The notes beneath the pieces are model-generated. The model made no database searches, was not told the origin of the DNA, and saw nothing but the letters and a program-made list of their open reading frames with translations. A stretch of 64,000 bases of DNA from Brachypterus glaber (taxonomy: Eukaryota; Arthropoda; Insecta; Coleoptera; Kateretidae): NCBI GenBank assembly GCA_958510825.1, contig OY294044.1, forward strand, positions 104,942,893 through 105,006,892, written 5' to 3'. The position numbers and the translations under genes are program-made. Below, piece after piece: positions 44,101 to 53,939 of the stretch. Position 1 is the first letter of the stretch. Every line of letters starts with the position of its first letter.

Positions 44101-44350
44101 CCGCCCCTCGAGGAGAGCACCCCTGGAAATAGGGAAGAAGTTACATACAAAATTAAATTCGAAAATTAAAAAAAAAACCCTGAATATTTAGCCAGTAAAA
44201 AAATGCTCAAAAAAGAACTAGTTAGGTACCAAAAGTATTTTGGAAAGAACTCGCAAAAAATTGTCAAAAACTACAGACAAAATTAAAAAATATAAAAAAA
44301 ATTGACAAAAATTAGAAAATTAAACTGCTAACATTTATCAAAAAATAATA

Positions 44351-45036
44351 AACTAGATGAAACGTTGCAAGCATCCTGTCAAAACATCGGCACTATTGTA
44401 CACTAGAGCCATCTAGTTTGCAAATTTAAAACTAGATGTTTTGTTTGATTTTAAATTATGTATCTTTAAAACATTATATTCTAGCAAAAAACTGTATATA
44501 ACATTTTTTATAGGGCTTAAAAAGAGCTTTTATTTAAAATACAATTTTTTGAAACCGGGTTATAAATATGTGAGATATGCTAAAAAAAACCTTTTACTGC
44601 TTTAAACGCCAATATCTCGAAAACGATGCGTTTTAGGAAAACGTTGTTTATAACATTTTTTGACCAATTTAAAATTATCTTTTATGTAAGTGCTAAATTA
44701 ACCAATTACAATAATAATTGCCTTAATTATAAACAAAAAACGCTAAAAATAGGAGTTTTACCCTATTTTTACCCCCTTACCCCCAAAATCTAATCAGCTC
44801 TTCGGAATACGATAAGAAACAATATGCAAAAAACCGAAAGTCGATATCTCATGTAGAAATGGAGTTAGAGAGTTTACACCCAGACAGACAGACGGACGCA
44901 AAATTTTTTTTTATTGATTTTGACTCAGAATGGTCTAAAACGTCGAAAACTGTGAAAAAAACGTGGTCAAAGATTTTGCCTTTTCGGCGAAGATTTCAAT
45001 ACATCGGCACTCTTAGTAGCACTAAGTGCCGATGTA
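44351..45036 (+). mobile_element. Helentron-associated repeat, copy E
   Basis: Plus-orientation near-complete copy from aactagatgaaacgttgc to the stem-loop at 45002-45034. Confidence 0.65.
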
Positions 45037-45133
45037 AAAAACTGCTAATATTTATTAAAAAATAATAAAATAACTTTTCTGAAAAGAAGGTTTATAGAAA
45101 AAAAAATTCGATAAATAAAAACTAAATAAATAT

Positions 45134-46273
45134 TTATTTTTGAAAATTCGCCAAAAGTTTTGTTAAAATTTCATTTTGTTTAAGAATAGCTGTCTGCATA
45201 ATTGCCATGGAAGATGAGATCGTTTCCATGGAAGATGAGATCTTTTCCACTGAACTGGTTATATGGCATAGTTGGTCTAAAATCTTTTTTGAGTTATTTT
45301 GATTTTCTTCATCTTGAGTGGGCCATGTGCATTCATTATTATATGGATTTTCATACATAAGTTCATTTTTAATCTGTTGTGGCAAATTTTCTTCAGGACA
45401 CACCATATCTGGTTGAATTTTATCTTCATTTATCATCGTAAAGCTATTTGACGGTGTATTTATGCTGGTATTACAACTTTCCCCATAGTTTATATTTGTT
45501 GGCTCATAACTTTTTGCTTTTTTTGCTGCATTTTCTTGCAAATACTCCACATCTGCAGTTGTATCAACTTCAGAGGAGTTACAACTTTCTTCATCATAGT
45601 TTGGTCTTCTTTTTGCCCGAATATTATGAGAGTTTTCATTTGCATCTCTTTTTATAGCCTTTAGGTTTCTCAATTTATCAACAAAACGCCCTCTTGCTCG
45701 TATAGTCTTTCCAGTAGGTGATTGATCTTTTTTAACTGAAGGTACATAGTATGTACTAGGCGATTCCGTTGGGAATAACTTAAGAACTTTGGAGGTTAGG
45801 AGACGGTACTCAAAATCGTCCAAACGTGCGTTTTGTACCTGTTCAAAAATATGTAGCATTATAATATCAACCAATCTGGCTCTTTTACTATTATCAAGTG
45901 AATCATTGGCTTCATAGTGGCTTAAAAGATTCTGACCCCAGGGATTGGCTCTTAACAAAGAAAGCAAATCAAAATTGGGTAGTTTGGAAGTTGCTATATA
46001 ATGATGTGTATTAGATTGTGAGGAACCCACATTTTCATTAAAACACTGTACAGGTTGTAGTTCACTTTGAGCCTCAGTTTCAGATCTACTATCTTTTATT
46101 TTTTTTATTTCGTCTGTTATTTTAATTCGCACTCCGACTGAGGGTACTAACTCCTTTATATCCTCTGGGCTCATTTTGAACAAAATTTCTTCAGTTATTT
46201 CATTTTCAATGAATGTTTTAATAATGTCCTCTCGAATGCCCCATAAACACAGTAAATTCTTAATATTAGACAT
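45134..46273 (-). CDS. SAM-domain protein of unknown function, copy 1
   Basis: Intact single-exon frame of 379 residues in the AGL intron, same strand as AGL. Residues ~1-60 read as a SAM domain (LLCLWGIREDIIKTFIENEI, then MSPEDIKELVPSVGVRIKI). Residues ~95-190 hold LLSLLRANPWGQNLLSHYE, LVDIIMLHIFE and LFPTESPSTYYVPS, a pattern seen in other multicopy SAM-domain proteins of animals. A basic stretch ARGRFVDKLRNLKAIKRD follows and could be a nuclear signal. The C-terminus is a Ser/Ile/Leu heptad-like coiled coil (LDQLCHITSSVEKISSSMET...). No transposase, integrase or zinc finger motif is visible. Function unknown; it may be a retrogene or a mobile-element-borne gene. Confidence 0.75.
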   Translation of the reverse strand: MSNIKNLLCLWGIREDIIKTFIENEITEEILFKMSPEDIKELVPSVGVRIKITDEIKKIKDSRSETEAQSELQPVQCFNENVGSSQSNTHHYIATSKLPNFDLLSLLRANPWGQNLLSHYEANDSLDNSKRARLVDIIMLHIFEQVQNARLDDFEYRLLTSKVLKLFPTESPSTYYVPSVKKDQSPTGKTIRARGRFVDKLRNLKAIKRDANENSHNIRAKRRPNYDEESCNSSEVDTTADVEYLQENAAKKAKSYEPTNINYGESCNTSINTPSNSFTMINEDKIQPDMVCPEENLPQQIKNELMYENPYNNECTWPTQDEENQNNSKKILDQLCHITSSVEKISSSMETISSSMAIMQTAILKQNEILTKLLANFQK

Positions 46274-46919
46274 TGTTTATGCGTAATAATTTACAATTTT
46301 GAGTCAATAATTACATCAAAGCTTTCTAATACCTCTTCAAATAGTTTCTTTGTTCCACATTAAGCAAATCCACTGTTAAACACCATTTTTATTTGAAATA
46401 AACACATATTTGATGAATAAAACCATATTTTGTTGACTTAAATGTTATCGCTGTTATTATTTTTGGGTCAAATGTATATTTATTAATAACAACTTTATAA
46501 TTACTTGGTCTAATGCAAACACCACACAACACCTATTTTATTCGTCTTCTTCTTCTTCTTTACATAGCACGCGCGCGCTCACCAAGGTTTGTTTTGGTTC
46601 TCGAAAAGTGCAGTTCTGAACTGTTTTTTTGTATCACAAAAAAAACTGACTTTTAACGAAAAATAAAAAAAAATTAAAAACACTGACAAAGGTAATAAAA
46701 AAATATAAGTGTAGAAATTTTTAAAATCTTTAAAAATTCCAACAAGATCTATCAGAAATATTCGTTAGATTGTTTAAAAAGCTCAAAAATCATAGATTTT
46801 TATGTAGAAAATCTCTAAAATCTGTGTACTAAAACGAAAAAAAAAAAAGATCTTTTTTTTTAAAGTAAAACTAATATAATTATTTTCCTTTTTTTTTGTA
46901 TAATTATTTTTTAAAATTA

Positions 46920-47060
46920 TTTTGGCCCTTACCCACCCCGATTATTACTAGACACAATCCCAGCCTAGAGCTTGGATAAGGATTCTTTGTTCCAAATTTG
47001 AAGGCTTTAGCTCAAAGCGTTTTCCAGTTGCGGTTAATTTTTCCGGACAGACCGACAGAT
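46920..47060 (-). repeat. GTCTGTCCGGA core repeat, minus copy
   Basis: Read on the minus strand it gives the tgtccggaaaaattaaccgc, cgctttgagctaaagccttc and ccaagctctaggctggg blocks of the family described at 7706. A partial second copy lies at 47565-47760. Confidence 0.55.
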
Positions 47061-47093
47061 TTTTTTTTTGTTTGCGGAAATTATCTGTTTTAC

Positions 47094-47288
47094 TATGGTC
47101 TGTTTCATCAAGCAAGAGAGTAAATTAAAAATCGCACAGTAAATATTTTTACAACAGGTTTGAATAGTATACATTTGTTTATAAAATAAACTACGCAGTA
47201 TATTCGCACATCCAATATTCGAATCTGTTTTGAAAATATTCACTGTGCGATTTTTAATTTACTCTCTTGCTTGATAAAACAGACCATA
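47094..47288. mobile_element. Mariner-type MITE (copy 2)
   Basis: Same termini and TA flanks as 21620-21834, with a ~20-bp internal deletion. Confidence 0.76.
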
Positions 47289-47889
47289 AGAAATTAAAAA
47301 GCAATGCAAATTTTTATTTTTTTACTAATGCACAAAATAATACTTTCCCTATGGAAAGTATTATTATTATTATTAAGCTTAATAATAGGCAGAGGTTCAT
47401 TATAACAAAAAACGAAAAAACTTAAAAAAAAAATCAAAAAAGATTTTCAAAAAAAAAAAAAAATAAAAACTTTTTTTTCAATAAAAGTTTCTTCTTTCAA
47501 AAGACAAAAAAAATATTTTTTTTTTAGTTTTACCCACATTTTACCCCCTACCCCACCCCTGAGTTATCGTGGTCACAAATTTCCCGGACAGACAGATTTG
47601 TTTTTCCAAAATTTTTTTACTAACACAAACTTGCGTCTAGAGTCTCCTCGGGGAAAGTAAAACGATTCAGAATAAGTTTTAATAGACAACGATCTATCTA
47701 ATGTTTTGATGCCACTTAGATGTTTACCAAAAACAATCCCAGCTGAGAATTTGGGATAAGAAAATTCAAAATTCAAAATTTCTAGTTTAAATTTTAGATT
47801 TTTTTTTTCGCTAAAAAGAATCTTAGAACTTTCGATTTTTAATTTTAAATAAAATTATAAAAATATTAATTTATTAATATTAATTTATC

Positions 47890-48186
47890 CAATACATACA
47901 GATAATAAGACAATTACCAGCTTTATTTTAAATAGATAAACTCAATAATAACCCCCGCGTGGCTTTTACTTTATTGAGTGGATAATTATTTATTTTAACC
48001 ACTCAACTGTCACTTGTCAAATTATTTTCTTGTAAATGTCATTAAAATTTTTAATAAAAATATGAATTCCTAAGCTATTTATTGGATAAAACCTTGTATG
48101 GGTAAACCGATATTGCCCTCTCGAAAATTAACCTACTTGGCTGACGCCAGGTTAATTTTCTCATTACTTTACTCACTAGTACCATA
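47890..48186. repeat. Dispersed repeat, copy 2 (partner at 6583)
   Basis: Same orientation as copy 1, longer by a ~45-bp segment around 48063-48110 (aattcctaagctatttattgg). Confidence 0.7.
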
Positions 48187-48337
48187 AATAACTATTATTA
48201 TTACCCATTTTTGATGAGACTTCTGAGATTTTGAGATATTTTGTACACGGACTTTAAAAATAAAAAATAGGTAATAAAAAAAACTTCTCTGAAGATATAC
48301 AGAAAGAAATTTAGACAAATAACAATTAAATAAACAT

Positions 48338-49471
48338 TTATTTTTGAAAGTTTACCACAAGTTTTGTTAAAATTTCATTCTGTTTAAAAATAGTTGACTG
48401 AATAATTTCCATGGAAGATGAGATCTTTTCTATTGAACTGTTCATATGGCAAAGTTGGTCCAAAATCCTTTTTGAGTAATCATTTTGATCCTCTTCATCT
48501 TGGGTGGGCCATGTGGAGTATTGGTTGTTATATGGATTTTCATACATAAGTTCATCTTTAACCTGTTGTGGCAAATTTTCTTCCGGACACACCATATCTG
48601 GTTGAATTTTATCTTCATTTATCATCGTAAAGCTATTTGACGGTGTATTTATATTAGTATTACAACTTTCCCCATAATTTATATTTGTTGGTTTGTTACT
48701 TTTTACTCTTTTTGCTGTATTTTCTTGCAAATACTCCACATCTGCGGTTGTATCAACTTCAGATGAGTTACAACTTTCCTCATCATAGTTTGGTTTTCTT
48801 TTTGCCCGAATATAACCAGATTTTTCATTCGCTTCTCTTCTTATGACCCTTAGGTTTCTGAATTTATCAACAAAACGCCCTCTTGAAGGTATTGTCTTTC
48901 CAGTAGGTGATTGATTTTTTTTAACTGAAGGTACATAGTACGTACTAGGAGATTCCGTTGGGAATAACTTTAGAACTTTAGAAGTTAGGAGACGGTAATC
49001 GGAATCATCCAAACGTGCGTCTTGGACGTGTTCAAAAATATGTAGCATTATAATATCAACCAATCTGGCTCTTTTACTGTTATCAAGTGTATCATTTGTT
49101 TCATAGTGGTTTAAAAGATTCTGGCCCCAAGGATTGGCTCTCAACAAAGAAAGCAAATCAAAAGTGGGTAGTTTGGAAGTTGCTATGTAACGATGTGGAT
49201 ACAGTGTATTTGACTGTGAAGAACCCACATTTTCATTATAATACTGTATTGGTTGTAGTTCACTTTGAGCCTCAGTATCAGATCTATTGGTTTTTATTTT
49301 TTTAATTTCGTCTGTTATTTTAATTCGCACTCCGACTGAAGGTACCAACTCCTTTATATCTTCTGGGCTCATTTTAAATAAAATTTCTTCAGTTATTTCA
49401 TTTTCGATGAATGTTTTAATAATGTCCTCTCGAATGCCCCATGAACACAGTAAATTCTTAATATTAGACAT
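48338..49471 (-). CDS. SAM-domain protein of unknown function, copy 2
   Basis: Intact single-exon frame of 377 residues, colinear with the protein at 45134-46273 and by eye roughly 85-90 % identical. Differences include CSWG for CLWG in the SAM domain, a 2-residue insertion around NTLYPHRYI and loss of one SSMETI repeat in the coiled coil. The similarity continues about 70 bp beyond the stop and about 300 bp upstream of the start, so the promoter region was duplicated too. Both frames being open after this divergence argues that they are or recently were under selection. Confidence 0.75.
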   Translation of the reverse strand: MSNIKNLLCSWGIREDIIKTFIENEITEEILFKMSPEDIKELVPSVGVRIKITDEIKKIKTNRSDTEAQSELQPIQYYNENVGSSQSNTLYPHRYIATSKLPTFDLLSLLRANPWGQNLLNHYETNDTLDNSKRARLVDIIMLHIFEHVQDARLDDSDYRLLTSKVLKLFPTESPSTYYVPSVKKNQSPTGKTIPSRGRFVDKFRNLRVIRREANEKSGYIRAKRKPNYDEESCNSSEVDTTADVEYLQENTAKRVKSNKPTNINYGESCNTNINTPSNSFTMINEDKIQPDMVCPEENLPQQVKDELMYENPYNNQYSTWPTQDEEDQNDYSKRILDQLCHMNSSIEKISSSMEIIQSTIFKQNEILTKLVVNFQK

Positions 49472-49846
49472 TGTTTAAGCTTAATATTTTACAATTTTGA
49501 GTTTATATTCACATCAAAGCTCCCTAGTATTACTTTAAAAAGTTTCTTTGTTCCAAATTAATCAAATTCACTGTTTAAACACCATTTTTATTTGAAATAA
49601 ACACATATTTGATCATTAAAAACATATTTTGTTGACTTAAATCTTATCGCTGGTATTATTTTTAGGTCAAATCTATATTTATTAATAACAACTTTATAAT
49701 TACTTGGTCTAATGCAAACAAATATTTTATTCGTCTTCTTCTTCTCTGCAGCGTATAGTGCGCTGCACGCTAAGAATATCGTAAGCATTTTGCTTTCCCA
49801 ATCCAAATTTAAAAGTAAAGCTCTGTATAGGTTCGATTGATGAATT

Positions 49847-49939
49847 AGATCGGCACTTAGTGCTACTAAGAGTGCCGATGTATTGAAATCTTCGCCGAAA
49901 AGTCAAAATCTTTGACCACGTTTTTTTCACATTTCTCGA
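49847..49939 (-). mobile_element. Helentron-associated repeat, copy F (stem-loop part)
   Basis: The stem-loop end of a copy that continues at 58120 after the Bel/Pao insertion; it breaks at ttctcga. Confidence 0.7.
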
Positions 49940-50574
49940 TGTTGTGTGACGTCGAAAGGTCCCATTCGGTGATATGGGATTGCCTCCGTAACATCGCCTT
50001 TATGATATTAATTAAGTGGACTGCGAATAGGTATTAATGATTGAAAAGAATATTAAAGACAAAACGACAGTTCCAATAATATATATGGTAATCTTACCTT
50101 AGTTACAGCATTCAGCACGACAGGTCATGACCGCCATTTCTTCACAGGAGACACCACATAATTGGAAACTGATGTACGCGAATTTAAGTTTGTTTGACCA
50201 GTGTAGGTATACACTACTAATTATTTAAATACATATGTGTATATGGAACTTATTTCTATAGTTTTGCAGCCGTAAATATGGTAAATTCTAACGAATGCCC
50301 GCGGCGTGGTATATTCGTCAGCTGATTTGAGTATATTTTTATTGACACGCATCGATCGTTCTCGAGTGTCAAATTGCTACTGTCCGGAAGGCAACCTACT
50401 CGAACTCACGCGCAGAAAAGCTAGGAGGTTTTCAGCGCGTTACTTACAAAAATACAACTAATTTAAAATAAAATATTATTTTTGAATTATAACTAAGTAA
50501 AGAAATTAAATGAAATTATGTATAATAAAACCCAAATTAAAAATAAATACAAACACAGAAATGTGGTTGTAACA
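49940..50574 (-). repeat. Bel/Pao 3' LTR
   Basis: In element orientation begins TGTTACAACC and ends ACAACA. A purine-biased ggtgggcggtaat just upstream (50575-50588) is a plausible polypurine tract. Confidence 0.9.
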
Positions 50575-50609
50575 TTACCGCCCACCAAAACACACAAAAT
50601 TAGAGTGTT

Positions 50610-53600
50610 TTAACAACACATAGGTAATATACATAATTTTACTAAGGGCCTCTTTAGGACACCTTGAGCTGTACGGACATTTACTACTCGGATCACACCA
50701 TCAGCACCTGGAAATAACTCTATTACACGACCTATCGACCAACGAAGAGGGGGCTGTAAATCGTTCTTTATCAGCACCATAGAACCAAGTTCTATCGGTT
50801 TAGAGGGTTCATTCCATTTAACTCTTTGCTGTAAAGTACATAAATATTCGGAATGATACCTGGCCCAGTAGTCCTGATGCATACGTTGAATGAGCTGCCA
50901 CCTATTTAGACGATTAAGAGGCAAGTCTTGTAGATCAGGCTCTGGCGGGGCAGAGAGTGAGTTCAGGGTAAGAAAATGTCCGGGAGTTAAGACCGATAAA
51001 TCATTTGGGTCAGAGCTAACTGGACAAAGAGGTCTCGAGTTCAACAAGGCTTCTATTTGAACTAAGAAGGTTGAGAATTCCTCATATGTCAGTCGTTGTA
51101 AACCAACTACTCTATAAAAATGAGTTTTTACCGACTTAACACCAGATTCAAACAGACCACCAAAATGTGGGGCTGAAGGGGGATTAAATGACCACTTTAT
51201 CGATTCAGTTTCAGTGGCATGCTGCATCAACTCATCTAATTGGCGCGCGGCACCAACAAAATTTGTACCTTGATCAGAGAAAATGTGATTACAGCGTCCA
51301 CGTCTAGAAATGAAACGACGAAGAGCAGCCAAAAAGGACTCAGAAGAAAGTGAGGACACCAACTCTAAGTGTATAGCTTTTGTGGTCGAGCACACGAACA
51401 CACAAATCCAAGCTTTGTAAGTTTTTGCACCACGTACTCGTCCCATGCTTATATTGAATGGACCACAATAGTCCACGCCACAGCTTTGGAAAGCTTTCAA
51501 CTGACTTATCCTAAAGCTCGGTAGGTCACCCATCCTAGGTTGGATAGTGTTTGGCTTAATCCTAAAGCACTTGTGACACTTTGAAACAACAGATTTTATG
51601 GCCCGCTTGGCGGATAATATCCAAAACTGTTGATTCAATAAAAACTGTAAGGTTTGAATCCCAGGATGCATATGCCTAATATGCATATCCTCGATAATGA
51701 GGTAAGTCAATCGATGAGTACGAGGTAATAATGCGGGATGTTTACTTTCAAACGGCAGATGTGCATTTTTTAGCCTACCGCCTACTCGTAAAACTCCTTG
51801 TGGGTCTATGAAAGGATTTAATTTACGTAAAGTTTTATTAACCGGCTTTTGTTGCTCGATACGTACAATATCTTCCTTAAAATATTGGTGTTGAACAATT
51901 TTAACCAAAGTCATTAAGGACACTTGTAAATCATTTGCAACTAAAGCAGTAGTAACCTTTTGATTAGGATTACGTAAATTGAAACCAAAACGAAAAATAT
52001 ATGAGACAACACGTATTAGACGTGATAATCTAGAATATTTGTTTAATAGGGTATCAATAAATTGATCAGTCTCTATTAAAACTAGGGATATAATCTTGGC
52101 CTCATCTGGAGACGTAACGGGTGTAAAACTATCCGTATCAAGATCCAGGGAGGTAGACAAGAATTCTGGTCCCGCCCACCATTGGGTACACTGCATAAGC
52201 TCGCTGGGAAAAAGCCCACATGAACCATGGTCAGCCACGTTGTCCGCAGACTTAACATGATACCAACAATCTGGTGGTACCAAATCTTGGATGTGGCTAA
52301 CGCGATTTGCGACGAATGTTTTCCAACGATGGGGCGGAGCCTTAATCCATGATAAGGCTACCATGGAATCTGACCAAGCATATGTTTTATGAAAAGTAAT
52401 GCTGTTTTTATAAGTGTTGCGAACAAACTTTATTAAATTACTTAATAAATCAGCAGCGCACAATTCCAAGCGGGGTATTGATAATTTCTTTAAAGTAGCA
52501 ACTTTTGACTTTGCACAGATTAAGGAAACTTCAAACTTTCCATCTGGCAGAGGTTTTCGAAAGAAAATTATAGCACAATAGCCCTTCTCAGAACTGTCAC
52601 AAAAGCCATGCAATTCTAAACCACTGGCGTTTTTTATATCAAGAAAACGGGAAATTTTTAAATCTGCTAACATGTGCAATTCAGATTTAAATTGTAACCA
52701 CTTTGTTACCACTTCATTGGGAAGTGGCTGGTCCCAATCACAACCTAGTGACCATAAATGCTGTATTAAATGCTTGGCTACAAAGGTTATTGGACTGAGA
52801 TATCCAAGTGGATCCCAAATACGCGCAATATCCGATAGGATAGAACGCTTAGTTGGTGTAGACTCTAAAGCCTTTACCCGAAAAGAGAAAAAATCTGTAT
52901 GTGGAGTCCATTGAAGTCCCAAAATTTTAAGATATGAATCTTCTTCAGAATCAAATGATATATGCTGTCGATGATCGACAGGGATATCTTTCAATAAATT
53001 TGGAGAATTGCTCGCCCACTTCCTCAATTCAAACTTTCCTTTTTGTAAAAGTTCAGTTAGCTGAAGACAAAGCACCTGTGCTAGATCTAGGTTGTCAGCC
53101 CCTGAGATAATGTCATCAACAAAGGTATCTTCTTCTAGAGCTTTTGATGCCATAGGAAAATCTTTACCCTCATCTGTTACTAACTGTTTAATAGTGCGTA
53201 ATGCTAGAAAGGGAGAGGAAGTATTACCAAAAGCTACCGTTGTAAGTCGGTATTCTTTTACTGGTTGTTGGGGATGAAATCTCCAAAGCAATCGTTGATA
53301 ATTTCGGTGCTTCGGATCCATAAGAATTTGCCTAAACATTTGTTTTATGTCTGCCATTATAACAATAGTATGAAGGCGAAATCTTAATAAAAGGGAAATT
53401 ATATCAGTTTGTAATTTAGGTCCTGGACATAATAAATCATTAAGGGAGTAGCCCTCTGATGTTTTAGCACTGCAATCAAAAACTATGCGTACCTGGGTAG
53501 TACTACTATCCGGCCTTAGTACCGCAAAGTGCGGAACCGTATAATGCGGTGCAGTGGCCTCACATGGAGGTGCTTCTTCCATGTGCCCAGAATCTAAATA

Positions 53601-53939
53601 TTCCTGAATAATTTTAGAATATGATATTTTTACGGATTCATCTTGCAAGCATCGTTTTTCTAAAGAGAAAAAACGCTTAAGTGCGTTTGTGCGAGAATCA
53701 CCCATAAACGTAGGTTCCATTTTTTTGAATGGTAGGGCAACCATGTAACGTCCATCGTTTGTTCGTGTACATGATTCTGTATATTGTTGTTCACACCATT
53801 TTTCCTCAGGAGTTAATTTTTTCTGTTGAGGTACCTGCTCTAATTCCCAAAAGGACTTTAGATCAAAGGTTTCCATGGATGTGACAAGTGCAAAATTTGT
53901 CGGGGAGGAATAGGATATTTTCCCCATGAAAAAGTCCAA
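50610..53939 (-). CDS. Bel/Pao pol: RT, RNase H, integrase
   Basis: A 1109-codon frame. In order: reverse transcriptase with FGNTSSPFLALRTI and the catalytic FVDDIISG (FVDD in place of the usual YVDD), RNase H with GFCDSS and AWSDS, an integrase HHCC zinc region (HIRHMHPG, CHKC), then the integrase core with GVDYCGPF and FSDQGTNFVGA, followed by a C-terminal domain ending LCILPMCC. The stop is 35 bp from the 3' LTR. Length and order fit an undamaged Pao-type pol. The N-terminal 27 codons overlap the preceding frame; the true pol protein is normally released from a fused polyprotein. Confidence 0.9.
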   Translation of the reverse strand: MDFFMGKISYSSPTNFALVTSMETFDLKSFWELEQVPQQKKLTPEEKWCEQQYTESCTRTNDGRYMVALPFKKMEPTFMGDSRTNALKRFFSLEKRCLQDESVKISYSKIIQEYLDSGHMEEAPPCEATAPHYTVPHFAVLRPDSSTTQVRIVFDCSAKTSEGYSLNDLLCPGPKLQTDIISLLLRFRLHTIVIMADIKQMFRQILMDPKHRNYQRLLWRFHPQQPVKEYRLTTVAFGNTSSPFLALRTIKQLVTDEGKDFPMASKALEEDTFVDDIISGADNLDLAQVLCLQLTELLQKGKFELRKWASNSPNLLKDIPVDHRQHISFDSEEDSYLKILGLQWTPHTDFFSFRVKALESTPTKRSILSDIARIWDPLGYLSPITFVAKHLIQHLWSLGCDWDQPLPNEVVTKWLQFKSELHMLADLKISRFLDIKNASGLELHGFCDSSEKGYCAIIFFRKPLPDGKFEVSLICAKSKVATLKKLSIPRLELCAADLLSNLIKFVRNTYKNSITFHKTYAWSDSMVALSWIKAPPHRWKTFVANRVSHIQDLVPPDCWYHVKSADNVADHGSCGLFPSELMQCTQWWAGPEFLSTSLDLDTDSFTPVTSPDEAKIISLVLIETDQFIDTLLNKYSRLSRLIRVVSYIFRFGFNLRNPNQKVTTALVANDLQVSLMTLVKIVQHQYFKEDIVRIEQQKPVNKTLRKLNPFIDPQGVLRVGGRLKNAHLPFESKHPALLPRTHRLTYLIIEDMHIRHMHPGIQTLQFLLNQQFWILSAKRAIKSVVSKCHKCFRIKPNTIQPRMGDLPSFRISQLKAFQSCGVDYCGPFNISMGRVRGAKTYKAWICVFVCSTTKAIHLELVSSLSSESFLAALRRFISRRGRCNHIFSDQGTNFVGAARQLDELMQHATETESIKWSFNPPSAPHFGGLFESGVKSVKTHFYRVVGLQRLTYEEFSTFLVQIEALLNSRPLCPVSSDPNDLSVLTPGHFLTLNSLSAPPEPDLQDLPLNRLNRWQLIQRMHQDYWARYHSEYLCTLQQRVKWNEPSKPIELGSMVLIKNDLQPPLRWSIGRVIELFPGADGVIRVVNVRTAQGVLKRPLVKLCILPMCC

